A DNA stretch of 64,000 bases from Entamoeba histolytica HM-1:IMSS (Eukaryota > Evosea > Mastigamoebida > Endamoebidae). The position numbers were made by a program, and so were the translations under genes. Position 1 is the stretch's first letter. Every line of letters starts with the position of its first letter. The stretch is from NCBI RefSeq assembly GCF_000208925.1, contig NW_001914864.1:71570-135569 (forward strand). Direction: 5' to 3'. The notes below the pieces were generated by a model that worked only from the letters and a program-made list of their open reading frames with translations, had not been told where the DNA came from and made no database searches. Below, piece after piece: positions 38,605 to 51,400 of this stretch.

Positions 38605-41600
38605 TTAAAGCTCATATTCTTTTAAGTCTAATGTGTATGTGACAGATGTTTTTTTATCAAGATCACGTGCTACACCAACTAAAGCGTCAGCCCTTTCATA
38701 CAAAGTATCTTTAAGTGAAATTACTAAAAATTGAACATCTCCACATTTTTTTTGAATGTATTTGGCAACTTGAAGAATATTTTGAACATCTAATGCAGCA
38801 TCTATTTCATCTAAAATAAAAAATGGACTTGGGTAATAACTTTGAACAGCAAATAATAAGGCAAGTGCAGCAATAGTTTTTTCTCCACCAGAAAGTTGTT
38901 CAAGGTCATGAAACCTTTTGAATGGTGGCATTGCACTATATTTTAATCCACTTAAATAAGGTTCTTCTGTATTTTCTAAGGATAGATATGCAGTACCTCC
39001 AAGTGGATGTTTTGTACTTCTTGTTAACTCTTTATAAATAGGGTCAATTGTATTAGAAATATGTTCAAAAGCTTCCATAAACATTTTTGTTCTTTTATTT
39101 TTAATTTCTATGAAAGCATCTGTTGCACTTTTGGCTTCTTTTCTAACTTCTTCAAAATCATCATTAATATCTTTTAATTTATCAACAATTCCATTAAATT
39201 GGTCAATGGCTTTCATATTTGGTGTAAGTCCATTGATCTTATTTTCTAATTTATTTATTTCTTCTATTAACTCATTCCTTATTCTGTTATATTCTTCATT
39301 ATTTTTTATTTTAATATCTTTTATACTCTCAAAATTAAATTCTACATCTTCATAAGTTGTACTTTGTGTTACAATATCCATAGTAATTTTAGTACTTTGA
39401 GTTTCCTTTTCATTGTCTTTAATAGGTAATTCTATTTGTTCCATTCTAGCACTTCGAACAGTTTCATCTAATCCAACTTGCAATTTACTATACATACTTT
39501 GTGCATGACTTTGTTCTTTTTGATTTTGTTTAATAAGATTTTCAACTTCTTCATATTCTTTCTTTTTATCTGTAACATTCATTTTTAGTTTTTCCATTTC
39601 TCTTAATACACTAGCTAATTCTCCACTTTTATTTTCAATTTCTGTATTATTTCTTTCAAGCTTTTGTTTAATTTCATCTTCTTTTTCATTAATTTCTTGT
39701 TGAATCTCTTCTTTAAGATCATAAATTTCTTTTTCTAATTCCATTTTTTCTGTTGAACTATTCTTCTCTTCTTCTATTTTAATTCGTTCTTTAAGTACAT
39801 CAATTTCTTGTTGAATGTTAAACATTTCAATTTCTCTTTCTTTATTTATTCTTTCACTACATTCTAAATAAATATTTTCTACTCCAATTTGATGGTTTAA
39901 TTCTCCAAAGTATTCTTCTTGTTTTTCTTTTAATTCTTTTTCAAGTTGTTCATAATGTTTCTTATTTTGAGCTATTCTTTTTTTGACTTCTCTAACATCT
40001 TTTCCTCCAATTTTCTTTTCCATTTCTTCTTTCTCTTTTAAATATTTTTCTTCATTTTTTTTAATTTCTTCTAAATTTTTTTGTAATACATTAATTCTTT
40101 GTTGATGTCCTTTAACTCTGAGTTGAACCTCTTCTAAATTAGTTATTTGAATATTTTGTGTTTCTTTTAATTCCTCTTCTAATTGTTGTTTCTTACTAGA
40201 TAATGACATATATTCTTCTTCTCCTTTTTTAACATTAACTTTCTTTTTACTTTTTTCTGTTATACCACCAATCATTAATGAATTTTTTTCTACAATACTT
40301 CCAATTGAAGTGATTATTCTAAATTTATGTTTATAGTATTCATTAAAAGCAATTTTCCTTGCATTATCTAATGTGTCAACAAGTAATGTATTGTTTAATA
40401 CAAACCTAAAGACAGAATCATATTTATCATTATATTTGATATTTTTAATTGCAAAACTTCCTCCAATATCCTTAATTTCTTCATCAAGTTCAAAGAAATC
40501 TTTTGTCTTTAATTCTTTTAAGCATAAAAATGTTAAAACAACTCTACTTCTTTGTTCTTTGACATATCTTAAGCATTCTATTGCTGTTTGAGTATCTTCA
40601 ACAACAACAGCTTTGTTATATTTTCCAATAGCTAAACTAATAACATTTCCATTCCTCTTATTAATAGGAGTATATAATTCATTAACTTGTCCATAAACTT
40701 TACTGAATAATCGTTTTAAATTATCAACCATTTCATTTAACATTCTTTCATGTTTATTTTCTTTTAAATTCATTCTTAACTCACTCATTTGATCCTCTAC
40801 TTGTTTTAATTCATGATTAATCCTTTCAATATTTTCTGTTTTTTCATTTAATCTAACTTTAATAATTTCTACTTCTTCTTCTTCTTTTTTCTTTTCTTCT
40901 TGTTCTTTTTGTATTCCTTCTTCATATCTTTTAACTTGTATTTTAATTGAATCAAGTTGTTCTTCTAAAAGTTTGACATTTTCTACTTTTCCAAGTTCTT
41001 TTATTAATTCTTCGTCTTGTTTAATTTGTCTTTTCATTTCATTAAATTCAATCTCTTTATCTCTACATTCTGTTTGATATTTTTCATTTTGTTTATCAAA
41101 TTGTTTTTTTTGGTTTTCATTAAGAGTAATCATTTGTTTATTTTTTAATTCATTTAATCTTTCCTCTTTTTCACTTTTTTGTTTTTCAAATTCATCAATT
41201 TTATGTTTTTCTTCAGAACTTTGCATTTCGAGAATTTTAAATTCCCTTTCTTTTCCTCTTAATTTATCATTTAATAATCTTTTTTTAGCTTGAATTCTAC
41301 CTTCAAGAGGTTTTAAAGATTCTCGTTCACCTTTTAATTTTCTAATCTCATCTTTCTTTTCATTTTCTTCTTTAACTTTCTTTCTGACTTCATTTAATGC
41401 TTCTTGATACGTTTGTTCTTTTTCAGTTTTTTTATTCATTAATTCTTCTAATTCTGTTCTTTTTTCTTTAGTTTCATCAGTATATTTCTTCATTCCTTTT
41501 TTATAATTTCTAATATCAACAAGCATCAATTTCTTCTTTTGTTCACTTAATTCTTCTTCCAATTCTTGATATCTTTCTGCTTCTTCTTTCATTTGCTTAT

Positions 41601-42198
41601 ACTGTTTTTTTTCTGCATTCATTCCTTTCTTTTTTTGAAAACACGTCAATGTTTGTTCCTCTGCTTTTTCCTTTCTTGCTTTTAGTTCATCATATTCTTT
41701 GGCAAGTTCATCACTACCACAAATAGACTCAATCATTTTAGTTAACTCTTTTCCACTCTTTGATGCAACTTGAATAACATCTCCTTGGAAAACTAAAAAA
41801 TTTCTTGCTTTAACATCAATGTTAATATCTCTCAAAGTATTTTGATACTCTTTTTCACTTACAACACTTCCATCAATTCGGTATTCACTTGAGCCACTTT
41901 CAAGTATTGTTCTACTATATCTTTTTGTTTCCCCATTTCCATGTTTCAGTTGTAGTTCTACAATAGCACGACTTGGAGGGTTTTCCATTGTTGGATCATC
42001 ATGAATTAAATCTTTAAGATTTGAACCTCTTAAAAGCCCTACTTTAACTCCCAGTACAAATGAAATTGCATCCATTAAATTTGATTTGCCTGCACCATTA
42101 GGTCCAATGACAGCTTGAAAGTTATGAAATTCTGGAATAACGTGTGTCCCTTTGTATGATTTAAAATCTGTTAATGTTAACTTGTCTATTCTCCACAT
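38605..42198 (-). CDS. SMC1: Cohesin subunit SMC1
   Basis: 1,197 residues, the usual SMC1 size, single exon. The N-terminal half of the ATPase has D-F-K-S-Y-K-G near 11-17, Walker A G-P-N-G-A-G-K-S-N at 32-40 and A-I-S-F-V-L-G, wording close to SMC1 rather than SMC2, 3 or 4. Two long coiled-coil arms flank a hinge at about 490-660 (with A-I-G-K-Y-N-K-A-V-V-V). The C-terminal half has L-S-G-G-E-K-T signature and F-F-I-L-D-E-I-D-A-A-L-D Walker B. With SMC3 and a kleisin it forms the cohesin ring that holds sister chromatids and organises chromatin. All ATPase residues needed are visible. Nothing unusual in structure. Confidence 0.93.
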   Translation of the reverse strand: MWRIDKLTLTDFKSYKGTHVIPEFHNFQAVIGPNGAGKSNLMDAISFVLGVKVGLLRGSNLKDLIHDDPTMENPPSRAIVELQLKHGNGETKRYSRTILESGSSEYRIDGSVVSEKEYQNTLRDINIDVKARNFLVFQGDVIQVASKSGKELTKMIESICGSDELAKEYDELKARKEKAEEQTLTCFQKKKGMNAEKKQYKQMKEEAERYQELEEELSEQKKKLMLVDIRNYKKGMKKYTDETKEKRTELEELMNKKTEKEQTYQEALNEVRKKVKEENEKKDEIRKLKGERESLKPLEGRIQAKKRLLNDKLRGKEREFKILEMQSSEEKHKIDEFEKQKSEKEERLNELKNKQMITLNENQKKQFDKQNEKYQTECRDKEIEFNEMKRQIKQDEELIKELGKVENVKLLEEQLDSIKIQVKRYEEGIQKEQEEKKKEEEEVEIIKVRLNEKTENIERINHELKQVEDQMSELRMNLKENKHERMLNEMVDNLKRLFSKVYGQVNELYTPINKRNGNVISLAIGKYNKAVVVEDTQTAIECLRYVKEQRSRVVLTFLCLKELKTKDFFELDEEIKDIGGSFAIKNIKYNDKYDSVFRFVLNNTLLVDTLDNARKIAFNEYYKHKFRIITSIGSIVEKNSLMIGGITEKSKKKVNVKKGEEEYMSLSSKKQQLEEELKETQNIQITNLEEVQLRVKGHQQRINVLQKNLEEIKKNEEKYLKEKEEMEKKIGGKDVREVKKRIAQNKKHYEQLEKELKEKQEEYFGELNHQIGVENIYLECSERINKEREIEMFNIQQEIDVLKERIKIEEEKNSSTEKMELEKEIYDLKEEIQQEINEKEDEIKQKLERNNTEIENKSGELASVLREMEKLKMNVTDKKKEYEEVENLIKQNQKEQSHAQSMYSKLQVGLDETVRSARMEQIELPIKDNEKETQSTKITMDIVTQSTTYEDVEFNFESIKDIKIKNNEEYNRIRNELIEEINKLENKINGLTPNMKAIDQFNGIVDKLKDINDDFEEVRKEAKSATDAFIEIKNKRTKMFMEAFEHISNTIDPIYKELTRSTKHPLGGTAYLSLENTEEPYLSGLKYSAMPPFKRFHDLEQLSGGEKTIAALALLFAVQSYYPSPFFILDEIDAALDVQNILQVAKYIQKKCGDVQFLVISLKDTLYERADALVGVARDLDKKTSVTYTLDLKEYEL

Positions 42199-44056
42199 TT
42201 TTTTCTTAGCACTTTTGAGTTTTTTTATTCTCTTTTTTAAGTTTAAAAAAGATTAAAAAAAGAGAAAAACATTCTCAGTAAAAAGTTATTGAAATTTTTC
42301 AGATTTTTATGATGTTATTTTCAAATATAACATTTTTCAAATATATCTGAAAACAGAACAAACATTCAAATAACTTTAACTTTAATAATTATGTTTTATT
42401 TTATCAGACTATGATGATATTTTTTATTTGAAAATTCTTTTTTTTTGAGTAACAAAAAATTAAGTATCAAAATGAGTTTCAGTAATGTTATTATATGAAA
42501 TTTAATATCTTTTAGTCTAATTCATAGAAATATTTATTGAAATAAGTTAAATTCAAAATTGAAAGAGAATATTCATACCATTGTTAAAAAAAATATTTAT
42601 TTTAAAATAAAAACTAATATCTCAAAGTAATACCATATTTAAAAATGATATGAATCAATAATAATAAAAATAGAAAGTTGTTAGTTTATAAAACTCGTTT
42701 ACAATTCCCAATAATTATATTTATTTTTTGTTCCTTTTGTTTATAAGTTGTATAAAAAACAATTCATTGAAAAAGAATAAATTAAAGAATGATTAATCAC
42801 ATTAATTTAATCCAATTTTTTAATTAATATCTTTAGAATAACTTAATTGTTCTTACTTTTTGTATTTTGTATTATAAATTTATTTTTACTCTTTCATATT
42901 GTTTAAACACTATTTGAAGAGAAATTATTTGAATTGAATATATTTTCATTATCACACTATTAAATAATCACATCTTCATTTAATTTTCTTAATGAATAAA
43001 CAAACGATGTTTGCTATTTTACCTGTCAATAAGTTGGATAAATGCTGTTAGTCATTTCAAAAAGTTGTTTTGCTTCTTGAAACGATTATATCAGAAACAA
43101 CCATAATCCTTCAATTGTCATCTTAATATTCAATGCGTCTATTATTTTTATTATCGTTTAATAGTATTTCATAATAATACAACCATACATTATCTACATA
43201 TGTTTTAGAAACAGACATTACAGACAAAGAGAAAATGCAATTCAATTACAGAATTGATTATGAAATACTAAATATTAACGATTTATTGTTATCATTTCTT
43301 TTAAGCCTAAATATCCTGGAACTAAACTATAATTTGTTATATAGGAAAACTATGTATTAACACACATAAATCAGACAGTGTTTGGATATGCGTGTAAAGA
43401 TTAACAAAATAGAAAATGACATTTAAACAAAGTAACAACCAATGAGACAAAATGTATCAAAAACTTAAAATAATCGTATAATGTATTAAAAAATGTAACT
43501 ATTACTAAGTCATCAGTTAATAGATATAAAGAAGAGTGAAAACCCAAAAAGAGTTTTGATTATAAACAGCAATGTTGAAATAATATATTACAATATTATA
43601 AATGAAATATTAATGAAAGAATCAAAACTGTCAAACAACATTTTGGTTGAAATAATATTTTCTAAGGTATAACGATGAAAAGAATTGACAATGAATAAAA
43701 TTAAAGACAAAATGAATTGATTATCATTTGGTGATTATTTCTAAACCACCTAAACAATTGAAGATAATGTAAAAGAAGAGTTTAAAAAATCTAATTAAAT
43801 TTTGTACATTCATGTTTTAGCAGAAATACATAAGGTTTATAAATTTGGATGATACAACACAAGATAAGATGAACAATTTTCAAATTGGAGAATAAGGAAT
43901 GGTAGTTAATGGAGTTTGTTCCAGAGGTATTTCAATTAGAAGACAAATAATAAAAAAAGTAATAAAAGAATAATAAAAGAATAATAAAAAGGAGAGAGAA
44001 AAAGAAAGAAAAGAATAAAAAAGAATTAAAAGAACTACAAAAGGATAATTGAATCA
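42199..44056. other. Long divergent intergenic stretch
   Basis: 1.86 kb between SMC1 and the cysteine protease without a supportable gene. The + strand becomes A-rich from about 43200, and ends in a purine-rich run with repeated AAAAGAATAAT words (about 43960-44040) just before the protease ATG. Confidence 0.6.
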
Positions 44057-45760
44057 ATGCCATCAACAAGTGAAATTGAAGACCCTCTGATTAATGATGG
44101 AGAAATGAAAGAAGACAAACCAGTGAAACAAAAATGGTTATGGTCATTATATACAATATTAACAGTAATGTCATTAATAACATTGGCATTGACTGTTACT
44201 ACATTAATTATTTTATCCACAAAATTAGGAGAAATTAATTATACTGTGGTTAATAGTCCAAGTTTACCTTCAGCATATGTTATTCCTGAAAATAGAATCA
44301 CTCCAGTTAAAGGACAATTAGCTAGAGGTACATGTTGGATATTTGCAACAATCAGTTTAATTGAGTCATCATTACGTAAGATTGCAATAGAAAATGGATC
44401 AATTAGACCAAATGAATATATTGCATTAAGTGAACAAGCATATGGTAAATTAATGTTACAATTATGTAATGGAACATATGAAGCAGTTCCTGATGATATT
44501 AAAACATTTTGTGAAGATGGAGGAATGGGAAAAGGAAAAACTGATGATGGAGAGATTGAATGGGTGTATTATTTTAGAAAATATAATTCCGAATTCTTTT
44601 ATCCTAATGAAGTTTGTCCATATACTGTTCGTAGAGGAAAAGGAGATTGGGAATGTGATGGAGTTGATTTAAAGAATCCAACAAAACATTCACCATTTAA
44701 TATTCAAGTTAATAGTTTAAAAAGTAAATATACTCCTCAAAGTATTAAAGAAATGATTTATGATACTCAAGGACCTGTTGGATGGGGTCATGCCACGTTA
44801 GGAAGAACATATTTATATCCATGTGATTCGAAATCACCATTCATAAATAATGAAGATTGTATGTTACATAAATATCCATGTGAAAATGGATTTTGTAGTA
44901 AAGTATCAACATTAAGTTTTGGATATGATGGTATTTTTAAATTACAAGGAGAACCAACAAATAGAGGAGGACATGCAATGAATATTGTTGGATGGAATGA
45001 TGATTATCTTGGAGGAGGATTTATCATTAAAAATTCATGGACATTACAATCAGGACATTCTATGGGATATTTTATGGGTAATCATTCATTATTTAATGAA
45101 GATCAAATATGTCCAACATATAATTCAATAAATAAATGGATTCCAATGAATTATGAATGTTTTAAAACGAATCAAGATAGTGAAATGTGTCCAAATATCA
45201 CACGTACCTTTGTTGGAATTGCTAATCATGGAGCAACAGTACTTGTTTGTGCAGGAGCTAATTCAATTACAGAAACAACAAAATTAAGAGCAAATGATTA
45301 TGGATATGAACCATGTGGAAATGATGAAGGAAGAAGTTATTATTATGCACTTGAAATGACTCATGAAACTGATGGGTCATCATATAAACCATATGTAGAA
45401 TATCCTAAAGGATCAGATGGATATGCTATTTTCCATCTGTTAAGATGGACACAAGGTAATGAAGCAAATGTAGAAAGAGTTCAAACAAATTATACAACAT
45501 GGCAATTTATGGAAAGATTATTTACTCCAAAAGATTTGTCTAATTTCTTAAATACAGAACATTGTGGGTATTATTTTATGTCATATGACACATTCTTAGA
45601 ACATGATTTAAGACATCCAATTGGAGGACATGATACTTATGTGTTTTCATCTGTTGATATTAAATTTGATCATTCAAAGTTTAATGATAAAGAATTATTT
45701 AAGAATTCTACGTTAGAATATCAATTACCAGTTTTCTCTGGTTCTCTTGATTTCAATTGA
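44057..45760 (+). CDS. Type II membrane papain-like cysteine protease without pro-region (EhCP-C-like)
   Basis: 567 residues. A short cytosolic head (1-28) with an acidic dileucine-like D-P-L-I is followed by one membrane span (about 31-54), and the catalytic domain begins at once. Active-site residues: Gln87 (oxyanion hole, V-K-G-Q), Cys93 (R-G-T-C-W), His306 (G-G-H-A) and Asn326 (K-N-S-W). Only about 38 residues separate membrane and Cys93, so there is no inhibitory pro-domain as in secreted papain enzymes. The gap of 213 residues between Cys and His is longer than in papain (about 134), and another 240 follow Asn. This matches the EhCP-C group, anchored proteases of Entamoeba whose control is not understood. 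Several N-glycosylation sites lie in the lumenal part. Confidence 0.9.
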   Translation: MPSTSEIEDPLINDGEMKEDKPVKQKWLWSLYTILTVMSLITLALTVTTLIILSTKLGEINYTVVNSPSLPSAYVIPENRITPVKGQLARGTCWIFATISLIESSLRKIAIENGSIRPNEYIALSEQAYGKLMLQLCNGTYEAVPDDIKTFCEDGGMGKGKTDDGEIEWVYYFRKYNSEFFYPNEVCPYTVRRGKGDWECDGVDLKNPTKHSPFNIQVNSLKSKYTPQSIKEMIYDTQGPVGWGHATLGRTYLYPCDSKSPFINNEDCMLHKYPCENGFCSKVSTLSFGYDGIFKLQGEPTNRGGHAMNIVGWNDDYLGGGFIIKNSWTLQSGHSMGYFMGNHSLFNEDQICPTYNSINKWIPMNYECFKTNQDSEMCPNITRTFVGIANHGATVLVCAGANSITETTKLRANDYGYEPCGNDEGRSYYYALEMTHETDGSSYKPYVEYPKGSDGYAIFHLLRWTQGNEANVERVQTNYTTWQFMERLFTPKDLSNFLNTEHCGYYFMSYDTFLEHDLRHPIGGHDTYVFSSVDIKFDHSKFNDKELFKNSTLEYQLPVFSGSLDFN

Positions 45761-45895
45761 ATTAAATAAAACATCATTTTTATTTTCATTTATCTTTTTG
45801 TTTAATAAATTTGTTTTTTTTTATTTATTGTTTTTTATTTCTTTTTTTTTTTTTTCAAATTTAACAAAAAACAAAACTTATTTACTTCATTTCCT

Positions 45896-47143
45896 ATGAA
45901 TTGTAACTCTTCTATTCCTTTAGTTTATGCTGATAATAAAGAAATTGAACAACAACAAAGAATGATTGAATCTATTAACCAAATTAATGTCATTTCACAA
46001 AATATTAACAATTCAATTAATAATCAAATCACTTTGGTTAAACAGCGTATTGAATCATTACAACAACGAACAACAAAAATTCAGAATAAGTTAAAAGAAA
46101 TTACTGGAAGTCCAAAGGCAATTACTGTTTTTACTCCAAATAAATCTCCAAATTTGATTATTACACCTATTAAACTACTTGAACCTCCACAAATTCAAAT
46201 TCAATACAAACAAAATATTCCTTCAAAACCAATGCAATTGAATCAAAACAAAATACTTGTTTCATTGAGTAAATATTCAATTAATAATCCATTAATTCAA
46301 AAAGAATCTACTCATTTTCTTGTTCCAACTCAAATTCAATCAATAGGAAGTTTGTTATTATTTAATAGTGGAGTAAATGTTTATGCTGATTATTCTAATT
46401 GCGATAATACTAAAAAACTTCATTCAATTTCTTCTTCTGTTTTAAAAAATGAAACGAAAGAAGAACAAAATGACAGTTTAAGTGAATTAAATGAATTTAA
46501 TGCTATTCAAACTGATGATGGGTTTGGTTATAGACCAACTCTAGACAAACTCCCTGAACTTTCTTTACCTAGTAATCTTCCTAAATTATCAAATATCGCT
46601 GAATTATCTTTCAGAGGCTCTTCTCCTCTTCTCTCCATTGCTCCTTCAGTTGATTTACCTGATATTGATTTAGACAATGACTCGGATGATGAAGACATTG
46701 AGTCAAATACACCTTTATCTATCCCACCACCTCCTCCATCTCTATCTATCTCCCAGCCATCCTCTTCGTTCAATCCACCACCACCTCCTCCTCAAATAAC
46801 TACTTCAATACAACAACCTCCACAAATTGTTCCACCTCCACCAAGTACAATACCAAATACACCACAACCAAAAGACATTACTCCGGAAGCAAAGTCTGCA
46901 ATTCAATGTGGTGGAATGGGTGGATTATTGGAACAAATTAGACAAGGAAAAAAATTGAAGAAAGTAGAAACAGTAGATAAATCATCGCCTAAAGTAGGTA
47001 ATAATTCTGATCCAAAGAAATCTACGTCAACTGGTGGAAATGATTTGATGGAAGCACTGATGTTAAAGTTGAAAACAATGAGAGCAAATTCAAATTATGA
47101 TGCTACAGATAATGATGGTGATGATTCTGAAGTTTGGGAGTAA
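45896..47143 (+). CDS. WASH1: WASH complex subunit 1 (Arp2/3 activator)
   Basis: 415 residues. The first 100 end in G-S-P-K-A-I-T-V-F-T-P, equivalent to the G-S-K-K-A-I-K-V-F segment of the WASH homology domain that docks into the WASH complex, preceded by a helical coil (I-N-N-S-I-N-N-Q). The centre holds L-P-D-I-D-L-D and proline tracts (P-P-P-P-P) that bind profilin. At the end is the VCA region: a WH2 actin-binding helix (G-G-L-L-E-Q-I-R-Q-G-K-K-L-K-K), a connecting helix D-L-M-E-A-L-M-L-K-L and an acidic end with Trp (D-D-S-E-V-W-E). It nucleates branched actin on endosomes. The protein is a little shorter than human WASH (about 465). Only 135 bases separate it from the protease gene in the same direction. 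Confidence 0.88.
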   Translation: MNCNSSIPLVYADNKEIEQQQRMIESINQINVISQNINNSINNQITLVKQRIESLQQRTTKIQNKLKEITGSPKAITVFTPNKSPNLIITPIKLLEPPQIQIQYKQNIPSKPMQLNQNKILVSLSKYSINNPLIQKESTHFLVPTQIQSIGSLLLFNSGVNVYADYSNCDNTKKLHSISSSVLKNETKEEQNDSLSELNEFNAIQTDDGFGYRPTLDKLPELSLPSNLPKLSNIAELSFRGSSPLLSIAPSVDLPDIDLDNDSDDEDIESNTPLSIPPPPPSLSISQPSSSFNPPPPPPQITTSIQQPPQIVPPPPSTIPNTPQPKDITPEAKSAIQCGGMGGLLEQIRQGKKLKKVETVDKSSPKVGNNSDPKKSTSTGGNDLMEALMLKLKTMRANSNYDATDNDGDDSEVWE

Positions 47144-48487
47144 ATGGAGAATTGACTACTTAATTGTTTAATTGTTTGATTCATCAAACATACTTTGTAT
47201 TTCATTTTCATGACTCTAACCATGACACAAAACAATTATAATAACTCAACATAATAATGAATATTTAACTTTATTTCTTTTCATTACTTTTACATAAAAT
47301 ACATTGAAGTATTATAGACTATATAATCAGTAAAACTAATGACTGTTATTTATCAATGACTATTTATGTTTTTCAAACATACAGTTGTTATTGTTACATA
47401 AAATTCAATTTAGAAGAAAGTCATGACTATTTTCATTTATTGAGTTTGTTGGAATATTTGATATTTTATGTTTTGTGCATTATTCATTACTTACAAAGGC
47501 AATGTGACTCTATGAATATGTAATTTTATCAATACCAATTCATTCTTTTTATATTCTCATACAGAGAATAGAATGTGTATTTTTGTCATAAGAAGTTATT
47601 AAATACTGTATTTTTGTTATGGTTTGAGTATGTTAGTACTTTTTTGAAATTTCTATAACATTTCTATAACATTCACTTTGAATTATATTCATTTGTCAAT
47701 GTTCAGAGTCTTGTTGTTAATGTCAGAGATATTGTTTATGTTGAATTGTTTATGTTATTATTATTGATAATCATTTCTATTCATTTATTATATGTTGGTT
47801 ATAATAAATGGAGGTTTTATTGCTGGTTCTGGTTAATTTGATATTACTTCTCATATCAATCACTTTGTTATGAATGTCTTGACATTTATTCAACTCTAAT
47901 TAATTACAAATCAATATTATCCTTCTTATTTATTAATTCAGTTAAATATTATTTTATAGTATTTTTTAATTGATAGAATATACTTAATATTGTTTACACA
48001 AATTGTGATATAATGACATACTCATTTTTCTCAATACACAATGATAGTATTAAAGACTCATTTAAAAACATAATTTCATTTGTTAAAAATACTCAAATTA
48101 TTATTCACTAACTTATTTTTAATGTAGATAAACTTCATATGTCTTTCTCTATCAAAATAATTAAAAATCAACTAATGTTATCGTTTCATTTAAAGATAAG
48201 TGTAATGACTGTATAATCTAACGAATCAATACTAACTAGTTCAACAATGACTTATCATCATTCTTAGAGAAAATATCATTTTATTCATATTCTTTTTACT
48301 CTAATAATTTAACTTATGAAAGAGAAGTTACTTTAAAAGCAAATGAATCAATTATGATAAACCCATCTTTATATTTTCAACATATTGAGAAGTGAACGAA
48401 TCAGTTTCTTCAACATTCTTTATTTCTATCTCAAGTACTTCCAACTAATAAAAAAATAACAAAACTACTTTGATATAAATAAAAAAA
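47144..48487. other. Intergenic stretch between convergent genes
   Basis: 1.34 kb, AT-rich, with no open frame of note or RNA gene that I can see. Long for a convergent spacer in this genome, since others here are 45-110 bases. Confidence 0.6.
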
Positions 48488-51400
48488 TTAATTTTTAATA
48501 AGTAATTTCTCTAAACGAGATATAGCATCACATGCACGTATTCTATCATCACTTTTACCTTTCCAACAATCAGTGATAATACGATATTCAATATCAGGTA
48601 ACTTTGTAGGTTTTTCGAGTCTTTTACCATTTATTACAAACTCTGCAATTCTCCAAGGATATACAAAACGAGGGTCAGATGTAGGATAAGCTTCTTCCCA
48701 TGATAAAATTTCATATATTGAAATACCAAATGAATAAATATCAGCAGTTGTTTTATATCGTTGTTGTTGTAAAACTTCAGGAGCCATATAAACCGGAGTT
48801 CCAATTCCTTTAGTAAAAGTCATATTAGTCATTAAACGATTAATACTTCTTGCACTTCCAAAATCAGTAAGTTTTAAATTAACTCCAACTTGTTCAGCAA
48901 AAGAAAAGACTAACATATTATCAGGTTTAATATCACGATGTAAAATACCATTTGAATGAAGATATTCAATAGCTTTTGCAGCATCTAAACAAAACTTAAT
49001 TTTTAAATAATGACTAACTTTCTTTTTATTTTTAATCCATTTATGCAATGAACCATATTTTGCATATTCTGTTACCATACAGGTTTTAGTAGGAATAAAA
49101 CAAGCACCATAAAATTGAACAATATATTCACATCTAAATTTATCTAACATATCAACTTCTACTTTAAATTCTTCCATTGAATTCTCAGTCATTTCAGTAT
49201 CTTTTAATACTTTTATTGCAACTTCATTTTCTCTAAATATTCCTTTATAAACAATTCCAAACCCACCTTCACCTAATTTTTTATCAAATATTAATTCATC
49301 ATAATCAATAATATTTGTTTGTTCTGTTATAAATTCTAATCCAATTGAAAATTCAGTCATAACATCTTTTTTAATGTCATATGAATGAAATATTATTTTG
49401 TCATCTATTTGCGTTGAACATAATGGTGTAATTTCTGCTTTAAATACAACTACTTCTTGACTTCTTAAAACAACTACTTCTGGTTCAATAGTAAATTCAT
49501 ATTTTTCATTTTCCATAATTGTTGGTTGAATTTTAATTTTTGATTTTCCAGCATTAGCAATATAAAATGTTACTTCTTTTGTTTGTTTTACTTTTAGTTC
49601 ATCGTCTCCATAAAATTCTATTACTGGTTTATCTGTTAAAATATGTGGTGAACAAAATACCAAATCAGTTGTTTGACAAATTGAATCAATACTTTTAACA
49701 TTAAAATCTGTTTTCTTAATCTTATGATGAATTCTTTTATAAACTATTCCAAGAATAATAAATGAAATAATAAGTATTATTACTACTACAATAATAACCC
49801 AAACATACCATAAATTCTTCTTTGCACAATATTTCCCTTTTGGAGTATATCCTGAACTACATTTAGTACATTTTATTCCATCAGATGATTCACATTTATT
49901 TATTGCTCTAAAATAATAACATGTTCCATCTATAATAATATAATTCTCTTCACATACATCACAATATGTATTAGTACATAATTTACAATGTTCTTCACAT
50001 TTACTACAATATAAATTATCAACATAATATCCTTTTTCACACTGACTACATCCTAGTGATGTTTTAACTTTACAATTCTTTAATTCATTTTGATTAATAC
50101 ATTTTCCATTATCAAGAAAATATCCTTTTTTACAACTAGTTGCTATATCTTTGGTTATACATGTTTCCATTGGGTCTTCACAACCAAAGCAAATAGAATC
50201 TTTTTTATAATACCCATCATTACAAATTATACATCCTAACCCATTCTTTATTTGAAGTTCACATGATGTACTTAGTGATTTATAATCATTAAAACATGTA
50301 TGATTGGATAAAATTGCATTACCCTTACATGACATACAATACGTTGAATTGATTACACATGAACCACAATTCTCATCACATTTTTTACATATTCCATTTG
50401 ATGCATAATATCCGTCTTTACATCGTAAACATGAACCATAATGAATAATCTCACATTCTTCTGATGTTATATCAAATTCATTTTCTGTTATAGATTGAGT
50501 TTTAATAGTTTCTTTATCTTCACATATCCCTCCTTTTAATAAAGCTGATTCATTAATACACTCAAGACATGTTCCTGTTTCATCGCATACTTTACAACCT
50601 TGCCCACATTCTTGACAATTTTCTTTTTTGTAATACTGTTCTTTACATAAGAAACATTTTGAATTTGTTATATTGTTACAATTGTCCGAACTTACTGTAC
50701 AAACACCATTTAATAATAACTTATTTTTACAACTTAGACATTGATTTAAGTCACATGCATTACAATCTTCATCATGATGATATGAAGAACAACTTTGACA
50801 TGATCCATCAACAAGAACATAACCTGATTTACATTCTACACCAGTATTACCTATAATTGAATTAAAATATTGTGAATTACTAACATCAGAAGTATTTAAA
50901 CATTCATTATTAAATAAAACAAATCCATCTTCACATATAGTACATTTACTTTTATCATTATCACTTTTATAACATTGAACACAATTCTCTCCACAATTCC
51001 CTTTACAATTAATATTATCGATAGAATATTTACCTTCCTCACATTTAACACACTTATTATTATAATAAAGTAAACAATCAGAAGCAGTTTCTTCTTTACA
51101 CTGACCATCTGACAATTTATATCCATCTTTACATTGTAAACATTGATTATTATTAATACATTTATTACAATTAGATGAACAAGGTAAACACTTATCACTA
51201 AGAAAATAACCATTAACACATTCAATACATTGATTTAATGAATTATAAGATTGACAATATAAAACATTAGTAGAAGAAGAACAATTATTTGTAAACAGAC
51301 CATCAGAACAAGTAATACAAGAAAATTTATGTTCTTCAAAATAACCAATTAAACAACCTTTATATGAATTTGAAATAATTATACCATTCATATCATTTAA

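Noticed and set aside
43500..44056. Possible tRNA array or EhSINE/LINE copy in the SMC1-protease spacer
   Set aside because: No cloverleaf, no conserved A/B boxes and no recognisable element sequence on reading; kept as plain spacer.
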